DNA from: Bacillota bacterium
GTDB taxonomy: Bacteria > Bacillota > Clostridia > Acetivibrionales > DTU013
Direction: 5' to 3'
Assembly (NCBI GenBank): GCA_023435925.1
Contig: JAEZLF010000298.1
Location: forward strand, 1 to 21,822
Length of the DNA stretch: 21,822 bases
Both the position numbers and the translations under genes were made by a program. Under the pieces are notes generated by a model. It made no database searches and was not told the DNA's origin. It worked only from the letters and a program-made list of their open reading frames with translations. Below are positions 7,977 to 14,967 of the stretch, in pieces; position 1 is the first letter of the stretch, and every line of letters begins with the position of its first letter.

Positions 7977-9071
7977 TCAATCGGCTTTTACCTCGGTCCA
8001 GATCCTGTTATACTCTTTATTGATTTCATCGCCTGGATATTCAAATATTTCACAATTTGCCAAGTCTTCTGTCTGGGGATATGCAAATCGATCGGAAGCC
8101 AAATCAGGATCAAGCATTTTCAATACCTCATTGTGGGGAGTGGCGTATCCTATATAATCGGTATTATTATAGGCAATTTGCGTATCACACATGAAATTAA
8201 TGAATATTTCAGCCTCTTTCTGGTGTTTGCTGGTATTAGGGATAACCATGGAATCGAACCAGTAATTAGTCCCTTCCTTTGGTATCGCATATGCCAGATT
8301 TTCATTTTCGGACATGCAATAATAGGCATCACCTGACCAGACAACTGCTAAAGCAGCATTTTCGCCTATCATGATATCTTTTACCTCGTCGACTAGATAA
8401 GCCATTACAAGTGGTTTTTGCTCCATCAACTTTTTCTTTGCCTGTTCCAATTCGGATATGTTTTTGGTGTTCATGGAGAAGCCCAGCATTTTTAGTGTAA
8501 CGCCAATACTGTCTCTTTCACTGTCCGGCATGACGATCTGCTTGCTATATTTCTCGTTCCAGAGAATTTCCCAGCTGTCTACAGGATCAGATACCATGGT
8601 CTTGTTATATAGTATTCCTACCGTACCCCACATATACGGTACGGAGTATTCATTGGCCGGGTCAAAGGATAAGTTCTTAAAACGGTCGTCGATATATTGA
8701 TAATTGGGGATGTTGTCCATATTGATTTTATTCAACATCTTTTCATCCAGCATTCTCTTTATCATGTAATCAGACGGGATGGCTACGTCATAGGGCGAAC
8801 CGCCGGTCTTAATTTTGACAAACATATCTTCATTGGTGGTAAAATTCTCATAATTAACCTTGATATTTGGGTAGGCTTCTTCAAAGTCAGCGATGGTTGT
8901 TTCACCGATATAATCTCCCCAATTAAAAACATTGATGGTGACTTTTTCATCAGAAGCGGGTTGATTTCCGTCAGTATTGCCCTGATTTGCTCCTGTACCG
9001 CCACATGCTGCCAATATGGCTGCGATAATAAAGACAGCAGTTATCATCGCAAAGAATTTGTTTTTTTTCAT
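7977..9071 (-). CDS. potD: spermidine/putrescine ABC transporter, substrate-binding lipoprotein
   Basis: The start is set at ATG 9071, giving 364 aa, because AAGGAG lies 11 nt upstream; the frame continues 16 codons further back without a site. The N-terminus has a charged start, a hydrophobic stretch and the lipobox LAAC (IIAAILAACGG), so the mature protein is lipid-anchored outside the membrane. VTINVFNWGDYIGETTIADF, GGSPYDVAIPSDYM and the WGTVGILYN segment are typical of PotD/PotF binding proteins. Family knowledge says it captures spermidine and/or putrescine and hands it to PotBC; the sequence alone does not say which polyamine is preferred. It is the last gene of the operon, 84 nt after potC, and ends just before the bidirectional terminator. 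Confidence 0.93.
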   Translation of the reverse strand: MKKNKFFAMITAVFIIAAILAACGGTGANQGNTDGNQPASDEKVTINVFNWGDYIGETTIADFEEAYPNIKVNYENFTTNEDMFVKIKTGGSPYDVAIPSDYMIKRMLDEKMLNKINMDNIPNYQYIDDRFKNLSFDPANEYSVPYMWGTVGILYNKTMVSDPVDSWEILWNEKYSKQIVMPDSERDSIGVTLKMLGFSMNTKNISELEQAKKKLMEQKPLVMAYLVDEVKDIMIGENAALAVVWSGDAYYCMSENENLAYAIPKEGTNYWFDSMVIPNTSKHQKEAEIFINFMCDTQIAYNNTDYIGYATPHNEVLKMLDPDLASDRFAYPQTEDLANCEIFEYPGDEINKEYNRIWTEVKAD

Positions 9072-9155
9072 TTCTTCATTTCTCCTTTTAATTTTGCTTA
9101 TTGTATCGCATAAGTTCAATATAAAAATTTCCGTCTATAGAAAATTCTTCTTACT

Positions 9156-9971
9156 TCATAAAAGATTGCTAAGCTTTGCAGTTTCTTTTGTATTATTCCC
9201 TGAACCGTTACTTCCTGATGTACGTCTGTTGATGATTAATAGCAAAATCAATACCGTCACAAACATAATGGTTGAGAGCGCATTGATTTTTGGATTCACA
9301 CCGCGTCTTGCCATCGAATAGATGGTGATGGAAAGAGTGGATACTCCTGAACCGGTGGTAAAGAAGCTGACGATGAAATCGTCAAGTGACAGTGTAAAAG
9401 CCAGAAGAAAGCCGGTGATAACACCGGGCATGATTTCAGGAAGAATGACCTTTCTGAAAGCAAACAACGGTGCTGCACCAAGATCAAGTGCCGCTTCATA
9501 AAGGTTCTTGTTAAGCTGTTTGAGCTTTGGCAGTACCGACAATATGACATAGGGCAAATTAAAGCTGATGTGTGCAAGCAAAAGGGTTAGGAAGCCCAGC
9601 TTCATATTCAGGAATATAAACAGTATCATCAGTGAGATACCTGTGACAATATCCGGATTCAATACAGGCAGATATGTGATATTCATAATCACTGACTTTT
9701 TGAACTTGCTCATATTATGGATACCGACTGCAGCAGCAGTGCCCATCACAGTTGCAATCAAAGAGGCCAGCAATGCAATTGCCACTGTGTAGTAAAGCGA
9801 AGACATAATCTGCTTATCTCTGAAAAGGTCTGCATACCATTTTAAGGTAAATCCGTCCCAGTTGGCTCTTGACTTTGATTGGTTGAAGGAAAAGACAATC
9901 AGTACGACAACAGGAGCATATAAAAAAGCAAATATGATCAGCAAATACAACCTCTTAAGGACTTTACTCAT
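9156..9971 (-). CDS. potC: spermidine/putrescine ABC transporter permease PotC
   Basis: A 271-aa inner-membrane permease with about six helices. The cytoplasmic EAA loop reads EAALDLGAAPLFAFRKVILP, the contact point for the ATPase PotA. The segment FSFNQSKSRANWDGFTLKWY is typical of PotC/YdcV permeases. The ATG at 9971 overlaps the potB stop by 4 nt (ATGA), with AGGAGGTGG just upstream inside potB, so the two subunits are translationally coupled. The length is normal. Confidence 0.93.
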   Translation of the reverse strand: MSKVLKRLYLLIIFAFLYAPVVVLIVFSFNQSKSRANWDGFTLKWYADLFRDKQIMSSLYYTVAIALLASLIATVMGTAAAVGIHNMSKFKKSVIMNITYLPVLNPDIVTGISLMILFIFLNMKLGFLTLLLAHISFNLPYVILSVLPKLKQLNKNLYEAALDLGAAPLFAFRKVILPEIMPGVITGFLLAFTLSLDDFIVSFFTTGSGVSTLSITIYSMARRGVNPKINALSTIMFVTVLILLLIINRRTSGSNGSGNNTKETAKLSNLL

Positions 9972-10792
9972 AACAGGCCACCTCCTGCCTCTTCATTATC
10001 AAAACGGGACATAATTGCCATGCTGATCAGAATGAGCACCATCATAACGATAGAAACCGCAGAGCCAAAGTTCCAGTCATAAACCCGCATAAACTGATCC
10101 TCAATGAGATTTCCTATCAATGTATACTGACTGCCGCCAAGTAGCTTCGAAATGACAAAGGTGGTCAGAGCCGGCATAAAAACCATGGTGATACCGGAAA
10201 CGACACCCGGAAGACTCAATGGCAGCGTAATTCTTCTGAAAACAGTAAAGGAATTGGAACCAAGATCTTCTGCGGCCTCAATAATGCTCCTGTCAATTTT
10301 ACTCATAACAGAGAAGATTGGCAGCACCATAAAGGGAAGAAAATTATAAACCATCCCCAATACTACGGCACTGTCAGTATAGAGAATATCAATCTGGGGC
10401 AAACCGATAGAGCCCAAGAGTGAATTGATAAGCCCATTCCTTTCCAGAAGTGTCAGCCATGCATAGGTCCGCAGCAGAAAATTCATCCACATGGGTATGA
10501 TGAAAAGCAGTATCAGAAGGCTTTTTCTGCTTAAATCCCTTCCTGCCAGTATCATGGCCACCGGGTAGCCTAACAGCAGGCAGATCATTGTACTGATGAT
10601 TGCCAGAGAAAGAGATCTTCCCAACACTTTCAAATAAATGGGCTGCATGAATTTCTGAAAATTCTCAAGGGAAAATACAGTACCGGAAGGCGTGTTGACA
10701 GTAATGCCGTAATAAACGACAAGAATCAACGGAACAAGTATAAATATCAGCATCCATATTACATAGGGGTACGCGGACCATCCCTTTTTCAT
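9968..10792 (-). CDS. potB: spermidine/putrescine ABC transporter permease PotB
   Basis: The start is placed at ATG 10792 (274 aa). It overlaps the potA stop as ATGA and follows AAGGTGA. A longer open frame to 10891 would run deep into potA and has no supporting site. About six membrane helices are visible (YVIWMLIFILVPLILVVYYG first). The EAA loop is EAAEDLGSNSFTVFRRITLP, and LRTYAWLTLLERNGLIN is a familiar PotB/PotH segment. It forms the channel with PotC. It is coupled to the genes on both sides by 4-nt overlaps. Confidence 0.93.
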   Translation of the reverse strand: MKKGWSAYPYVIWMLIFILVPLILVVYYGITVNTPSGTVFSLENFQKFMQPIYLKVLGRSLSLAIISTMICLLLGYPVAMILAGRDLSRKSLLILLFIIPMWMNFLLRTYAWLTLLERNGLINSLLGSIGLPQIDILYTDSAVVLGMVYNFLPFMVLPIFSVMSKIDRSIIEAAEDLGSNSFTVFRRITLPLSLPGVVSGITMVFMPALTTFVISKLLGGSQYTLIGNLIEDQFMRVYDWNFGSAVSIVMMVLILISMAIMSRFDNEEAGGGLL

Positions 10793-11838
10793 TGGGCATT
10801 CACCTTTTTCATTATTTGTATATCGCAGGGTTGAATTTTTAAACCCACCTTTGAATCGACCGGTTCCATAGTTGTACTGTGTACGATCCAATTAAAGCCG
10901 TCTTCACCTGTGACCTGCATTTCAAAATGTACACCCTTAAAGGTCACGGATTTGACACGCCCCTGCACAAGATTATCATTTTCCCGCATCAGCTTGATAT
11001 CCTCGGGACGCACCACGACATCTACAGCTTCATTTAGTCCAAAGCCCTTATCCACACAGTCAAATTCGTGATTTGCAAAGAAGACGCGATAATCCTGAAG
11101 CATCACACCTTCGATAATATTACTCTCTCCAATAAAGTCAGCCACAAATGCATTTTTTGGTTCATTATAAATATCCTGCGGTGTACCGATCTGTTGTATG
11201 GAGCCCTGCTGCATGACCACGATGGTATCTGACATCGTCAGAGCTTCTTCCTGGTCATGAGTTACATAAATAAAGGTTATACCGAGGCTTTGCTGTATGT
11301 TTTTCAGCTCCAGCTGCATTCCTTTGCGAAGCTTTAAATCCAAGGCGCCAAGAGGCTCGTCCAATAGAAGTACCTCAGGTTCGTTGACAAGTGCTCTGGC
11401 AATGGCGATTCTCTGCTGCTGGCCGCCGCTGAGCGAATCGACGGATCTCTTCTCAAAGCCCTCTAAATTAACCATATGCAGAACATTACCAACCTTCTGG
11501 CGAATGATCTCTTTATCCAGCTTTTTTATTCTCAGACCGAAGGCAATGTTTTCAAAAATATTCATGTGAGGAAACAGAGCATATTTTTGAAATACGGTGT
11601 TAACCTTTCTTTTATACGGCGGTACCTCGTTTATATTCTTGCCATCAAACAGGACTGACCCGGAGGATGGTTTTTCAAACCCTCCTATTAGCCTTAATGT
11701 AGTAGTTTTACCGCATCCGCTGGGCCCCAGCAGGGTGATGAATTCGTTTTGCCGGATATATAGATTGATACCCTTAAGCGCTTCCTGCCCATTATAATCT
11801 TTCGCTAAATCAACCAGTTCAATAATATGCTTAGACAT
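10789..11838 (-). CDS. potA: spermidine/putrescine ABC transporter ATPase
   Basis: A 349-aa ATP-binding subunit that powers PotBC. It contains Walker A GPSGCGKTT (38-46), Q-loop Gln84 (TVFQKYALFP), signature LSGGQQQR (136-143), Walker B LLLDEP (157-162) and the switch His194 (YVTHDQEEA). A C-terminal TOBE-type beta domain (about 240-345) follows, which in this family takes part in regulation or substrate sensing. The length matches PotA. ATG 11838 has AGGAGT 8 nt upstream. It lies 37 nt downstream of the regulator gene and overlaps potB by 4 nt. Confidence 0.95.
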   Translation of the reverse strand: MSKHIIELVDLAKDYNGQEALKGINLYIRQNEFITLLGPSGCGKTTTLRLIGGFEKPSSGSVLFDGKNINEVPPYKRKVNTVFQKYALFPHMNIFENIAFGLRIKKLDKEIIRQKVGNVLHMVNLEGFEKRSVDSLSGGQQQRIAIARALVNEPEVLLLDEPLGALDLKLRKGMQLELKNIQQSLGITFIYVTHDQEEALTMSDTIVVMQQGSIQQIGTPQDIYNEPKNAFVADFIGESNIIEGVMLQDYRVFFANHEFDCVDKGFGLNEAVDVVVRPEDIKLMRENDNLVQGRVKSVTFKGVHFEMQVTGEDGFNWIVHSTTMEPVDSKVGLKIQPCDIQIMKKVNAQ

Positions 11839-11875
11839 AAGATATACTCCTTGTAAAAAATCAAATCATAGAAGC

Positions 11876-12415
11876 CTAAAAGCTCGGTGGGGTAGAGACC
11901 CAGAGCAGCTTTGCTTCCGTTTTCCCTCCGTTTGATATATGGTGAACAACGTTTGGCTTAAAGTAAAAGCTCTCATCCTTTTTCGCCCGGTACTTTCTGT
12001 TACCCAGATGGATATAGATACTTCCGGATAGAACATAGCCAAATTCTTCACCTTCATGGGGGTCATCCAGCTCAGAAGTTCCTCCGGCTGTTAATACGAG
12101 CAGGATGGGCTCCATACGGTTTTTTTGGGAATCAGGTACAATCCACCGTATTTCATGGTTCAAATCACGGTTTTCTTTCACGAAGATATCATCTTTACTG
12201 AAGATGATTTTTTCATCAACAATTTCGTTAAAGAAATCCTTCAGATTGGTGCCAAGACATTGGAGCAGATCCACCAGCGTAGCAATCGAAGGAGATGTGA
12301 GATCCCGCTCTATCTGCGAAATAAAGCCCTTGGACAATTCACTCCTGTTTGCAAGCTCTTCCTGAGTGAGTCCATTTTTAATTCTAAGCATTTTTATCTT
12401 GTTACCAATTTTCAT
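11876..12415 (-). CDS. XRE-family transcriptional regulator with C-terminal cupin domain, likely pot-operon regulator
   Basis: A 179-aa cytoplasmic regulator. Residues about 5-62 are an XRE/lambda-repressor-type HTH (IKMLRIKNGLTQEELANRSE, then KGFISQIERDLTSPSIATL). Residues about 103-175 are a cupin_2 barrel (DDPHEGEEFGYVLSG and FKPNVVHHISN) that could bind a small ligand. The architecture is that of PuuR-like regulators of polyamine genes. It is the first gene of the pot operon, 37 nt before potA, which supports polyamine-responsive autoregulation. ATG 12415 follows an AAAGGTG site. A regular array of CTAAAC half-sites sits between its promoter and its start codon. Ligand and direction of control are inference. 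Confidence 0.9.
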   Translation of the reverse strand: MKIGNKIKMLRIKNGLTQEELANRSELSKGFISQIERDLTSPSIATLVDLLQCLGTNLKDFFNEIVDEKIIFSKDDIFVKENRDLNHEIRWIVPDSQKNRMEPILLVLTAGGTSELDDPHEGEEFGYVLSGSIYIHLGNRKYRAKKDESFYFKPNVVHHISNGGKTEAKLLWVSTPPSF

Positions 12416-12440
12416 TTAAGCACCTTTCAAGTCTATAATG

Positions 12441-12468
12441 CTAAACATTTTGTTTAGAATAACTAAAC
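12441..12468. promoter_or_regulatory. candidate operator: three alternating half-sites upstream of the xre-pot operon
   Basis: CTAAAC (12441-12446), GTTTAG (12452-12457) and CTAAAC (12463-12468) are separated by exactly 5 bp each, making two overlapping palindromes with 11-bp periodicity, about one helical turn. The site lies downstream of the -10 box and upstream of the regulator's ATG, a classic repression position. The regulator's own HTH is the obvious binding candidate; that is inference. Confidence 0.6.
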
Positions 12469-12482
12469 TTATAAAACAATTT

Positions 12483-12512
12483 ATTATAAACACAACGTGC
12501 ATTTCTTGTCAA
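12483..12512 (-). promoter_or_regulatory. near-consensus sigma-A promoter of the xre-potABCD operon
   Basis: On the minus strand a perfect TTGACA (12512-12507) and a perfect TATAAT (12488-12483) are separated by 18 bp. The leader would be about 60 nt and contains the candidate operator. Confidence 0.8.
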
Positions 12513-12550
12513 TAATTAAATAAAAAATGCTTTTCCCGACGTAAGCGATG

Positions 12551-12568
12551 TAAGCGTTTCGCTTAAAT
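12551..12568. repeat. possible solo right end of the modular repeat
   Basis: TAAGCGTTTCGCTTAAAT differs from TAAGCGTTTAGCTTAAAT at 14951-14968 by one base. It is a small palindrome (TAAGCG-TTT-CGCTTA), so chance similarity between hairpins is possible. It lies just beyond the SLH gene's terminator. Confidence 0.4.
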
Positions 12569-12572
12569 GAAA

Positions 12573-12603
12573 GGGGCGGAGTACGTAAACCGCACTCCGC
12601 CCC
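12573..12603 (-). terminator. intrinsic terminator after the SLH-protein gene
   Basis: A perfect 10-bp GC-rich stem pairs GGGGCGGAGT (12573-12582) with ACTCCGCCCC (12594-12603) across an 11-nt loop. On the minus strand it is followed by TTTCATTT, so it is oriented to end the SLH-protein transcript 20 nt after its stop. Confidence 0.8.
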
Positions 12604-12622
12604 GATAGAATTTGTTTATGGC

Positions 12623-14215
12623 CTAATCCATGGTATCATAGGTTCTCACCGACATAAGAATAGCTGCTTCACGGGTAGCCATGCCGTATCCGGCCGCCGT
12701 CTGAGCTGTAGTGGTGGCTTTCGGCATGAAATTGCCGGAGGAATCGCCCTTGATTATGCCCAGCTTCGACATGTATTTCGTAGCGTCTACTGCCCATTGA
12801 GATATATGTTTCTGGTCGGGAAAGTCCTTCACTCCCATGACGCTGTAATCAGTATCCGGCGAGATAGCCTTGATGGCCCGGAAAAGCATTGCAGCGCACT
12901 GCTCCCGGTTTATAAGTGTCTTAGGCGAGAATGTAGTGGCTGACGTTCCGGTTGTAATACCTAGTGCATATGCCTTTAGTATCTGCTTGTTGGTTGTATC
13001 GGTAAAAGGATTTGACGGCGCAGGCGCTGCCGTGGTTTTCGTAACCTTTTCATAGAGAAGCACGGATAGCTCGCAGAATTCCTCGCGAGTGATGGGCTTT
13101 GTCATATCGACACCCTTGAGGATGTCGGGGATAAGACCCAAATCAGATGCATTCTTCAATTCTTTTGTTGCCCATGTGCTGGCATTACTCCATGATGGAG
13201 TGTTAACCGAAATTACATTTGACCATTCGGATGTCATGGCTCCGACACTTTTACTGCCGTCATAGGCATAACGCATGCGGACCTGTATGTATGCTTTGTC
13301 TACCTCGACAACCTTCCCGTTGTCATAGGTTGTCGGTACGCTGATGCTGCGGGTTTCCCCTGAAAGCCACCAGACGCCTGCCTCTCCTTCGATCCAACCG
13401 GTACCATTTATATTGATCTGGTGCTGTACTTCGATACTAGTTGCGTCCTTTGCCTGAATATAATTATTTGCATCTTGTACCTGTTTTGGAGTAACTACCG
13501 TGAAGGTAATCTTCGGAGAACCGTCATTGTTCTTTCCAACGACCGGATTTGAAATGCTTGGCGCCGTAAGAGAGGTAGGTTTATCAAGTGCTGTGGCATT
13601 TTTCCCATAAGCCAGAATCTTTGACCACGGTGATAAGATGAACTTGTCTTCTCCGGAATTAGTCGTATTATAACTCGCCATCAGTCTTACCCTAAAATAA
13701 AATGTATTATTTTTTAGGTCTAGCCTGTTGTTTTCACCGTTTGCATCAGTACCGCGTATCATAGCGCTCCCCAGCAGTGATTGCAGTTCTGTGTTTTTAC
13801 TGTCTCCGTTTCTAAGATCAAAAATGCTTATCTCCTGTGTTGTTTCACCAGACAAATATCCGCTCTGCGCATAGAGTCCGGAATCAACGGGGTAGTCTCC
13901 GCTAAGAGTGTCCCAGTCCGATGTGTAATGCCAACTGCCGTCATTCAATTTCCAGTCAATTTGAGCGGTATGCCCAACACTATCGATGCCAAGCGCATCG
14001 TAATCCGTGAGCTCTTCATCAATGAAATCCAAGAGCTTTGAATCAACGGAAAAATAGATACTGGTCATATACGGAAATTGATCCGTAACACCCGCCACCA
14101 GTGAGCCGGGTGCTTTCCATGAGGTTGGTATCCCTGCTGCAAAAGCACCGGCGGGGAAAATAACAGTCAACAGTAACAGCGCTAATAAAATGGAAATAAA
14201 TCTTCTTTTCATCAT
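12623..14215 (-). CDS. S-layer-homology (SLH) domain cell-surface protein
   Basis: The start is placed at ATG 14215, with AGGAG 5 nt upstream; a second ATG directly follows it, and the frame extends 32 codons further back without a site. The 530-aa product begins with a signal peptide (FISILLALLLLTVIFPAGAF, cut near AFA-A). Residues about 30-340 are beta-rich, with repeated W-S-N/S and FYFRVRLMASY / YIQVRMRYAY segments that look like two related beta-sandwich modules. The C-terminal ~180 residues hold three SLH motifs: around WATKELKNASDLGLIP, around ILKAYALGITTGTSATTFSP, and around WAVDATKYMSKLGIIKGDSS. These normally bind pyruvylated secondary wall polymer and hold the protein on the cell surface. 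No catalytic motif is recognised in the N-terminal part, so the surface function is unknown. It is probably co-transcribed with the small HTH gene upstream. Confidence 0.9.
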   Translation of the reverse strand: MMKRRFISILLALLLLTVIFPAGAFAAGIPTSWKAPGSLVAGVTDQFPYMTSIYFSVDSKLLDFIDEELTDYDALGIDSVGHTAQIDWKLNDGSWHYTSDWDTLSGDYPVDSGLYAQSGYLSGETTQEISIFDLRNGDSKNTELQSLLGSAMIRGTDANGENNRLDLKNNTFYFRVRLMASYNTTNSGEDKFILSPWSKILAYGKNATALDKPTSLTAPSISNPVVGKNNDGSPKITFTVVTPKQVQDANNYIQAKDATSIEVQHQININGTGWIEGEAGVWWLSGETRSISVPTTYDNGKVVEVDKAYIQVRMRYAYDGSKSVGAMTSEWSNVISVNTPSWSNASTWATKELKNASDLGLIPDILKGVDMTKPITREEFCELSVLLYEKVTKTTAAPAPSNPFTDTTNKQILKAYALGITTGTSATTFSPKTLINREQCAAMLFRAIKAISPDTDYSVMGVKDFPDQKHISQWAVDATKYMSKLGIIKGDSSGNFMPKATTTAQTAAGYGMATREAAILMSVRTYDTMD

Positions 14216-14273
14216 GAAATCTCCTCGTTTCTTCATAAATAGTAATCCGTTTGGTACAGAGTCATGTCTGTAG

Positions 14274-14597
14274 TTACGGAGGCAAAGACTCATCCTCCGG
14301 AGGCAGGTCATCCGGCATCAGCTTTACCGTGCGGTAGAGTCGGCTGATTTCCGTCTCATCGACGACCTGCAGCTTGCGGTACAAGGTACTAAACAGCCTT
14401 CGGGCCGTTTTCCTGTCAAGAAGCATCGTTTCAGCTGTCCAACGTGCTGTGTATCCAAGCCTGAACCACTCGAACGCTTTACGTTCGTCGTCTGCCAGCT
14501 GAGAGATACGCCATTGCTTTTCCTGTTCTGTGCCCATTCCTGCAGGTGGGCGAGGATCATCGGCTTTAGACGATGAGATTGACTTGAACCAATGCAT
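14274..14597 (-). CDS. small LuxR-like helix-turn-helix protein
   Basis: The start at ATG 14597 (107 aa) is chosen for AAGGAGG 6 nt upstream; an upstream ATG at 14624 has no site. Residues about 33-85 (LADDERKAFEWFRLGYTARW, TAETMLLDRKTARRLFSTLY, then RKLQVVDETEISRLYR) follow the four-helix LuxR/GerE pattern, ending in the family's YRKL-x-V signature. The usual L-T-x-R-E start is altered to LADDER, and the recognition helix is Arg-rich. There is no receiver or sensor domain. The tail is acidic and Pro-rich (PDDLPPEDESLPP). It sits 58 nt upstream of the SLH gene on the same strand and may control it. The HTH assignment is by eye; DNA binding is not proven. Confidence 0.65.
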   Translation of the reverse strand: MHWFKSISSSKADDPRPPAGMGTEQEKQWRISQLADDERKAFEWFRLGYTARWTAETMLLDRKTARRLFSTLYRKLQVVDETEISRLYRTVKLMPDDLPPEDESLPP

Positions 14598-14632
14598 TAT
14601 GAACCTCCTTTCGTGTTTTTGCATTCAGTCAT

Positions 14633-14661
14633 ATTCTAAAAAGCATTCTTCCGTGCCACAA
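14633..14661 (-). promoter_or_regulatory. candidate promoter for the HTH-SLH gene pair
   Basis: On the minus strand TTGTGG (14661-14656) and TAGAAT (14638-14633) are spaced 17 bp, about 35 nt before the HTH gene's start codon and just downstream of the terminator at 14690-14719. Confidence 0.45.
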
Positions 14662-14689
14662 TATCCCAATCTTAGGAGCAGAGACAAAA

Positions 14690-14719
14690 ATACCCCCTCC
14701 CAAAATAGGGAGAGGGTAT
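14690..14719 (-). terminator. intrinsic terminator downstream of the LuxR-type membrane regulator gene
   Basis: ATACCCCCTCCC (14690-14701) pairs with GGGAGAGGGTAT (14708-14719) with one mismatch and a 6-nt loop. On the minus strand a run of five T follows (14690-14686). Between it and the gene's stop lies only the repeat region, which would therefore be its 3' UTR. Confidence 0.75.
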
Positions 14720-14753
14720 AAAAAATGCGGTTTTTCGGCTTATTTTTCTGTAA

Positions 14754-14842
14754 TTGAACAACGTCAGTGATGAGTACAATCTCTCACTTAGGGTGCATAG
14801 GCGAGCAGATGACGAAGTCATCGACCAGCCGACGTTGTTCAA
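14754..14842. mobile_element. 89-bp MITE-like inverted-repeat element carrying a C-core repeat unit
   Basis: The perfect 12-bp inverted repeats TTGAACAACGTC (14754-14765) and GACGTTGTTCAA (14831-14842) bound the element. Inside are a small AGTGA...TCACT hairpin and one modular unit whose core GATGAC-GAA-GTCATC is a perfect 6-bp hairpin between the arms GGCGAGCA and GACCAGCC. It is too small to code for anything. No clear target-site duplication is visible. Its first 17 bp recur at 19597-19613. Mobility is inferred from the termini only. Confidence 0.6.
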
Positions 14843-14967
14843 ACGCCACGTGAAGCGGGGTGCGCAGGTGTAGCCAGGATGCATGGGCGAGCAATGGAGC
14901 GGAGCGGAATGACCAGCCCTGCGTGAGCTTGTGCCGGATTCATTCCGGCATAAGCGTTTAGCTTAAA
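14839..14967. repeat. modular repeat element, copy 2: left end, one A unit, right end
   Basis: The left end (14839-14875) and right end (14945-14967) match those of copy 1 at 7626-7938. The single A unit (14876-14918) differs from the copy-1 units by one or two bases. Before the right end there is a hairpin TGCCGGA (14932-14938) / TCCGGCA (14944-14950) absent from copy 1. The left end overlaps the inverted repeat of the 89-bp element. The right end contains the stop codon of the gene on the minus strand. Confidence 0.85.
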
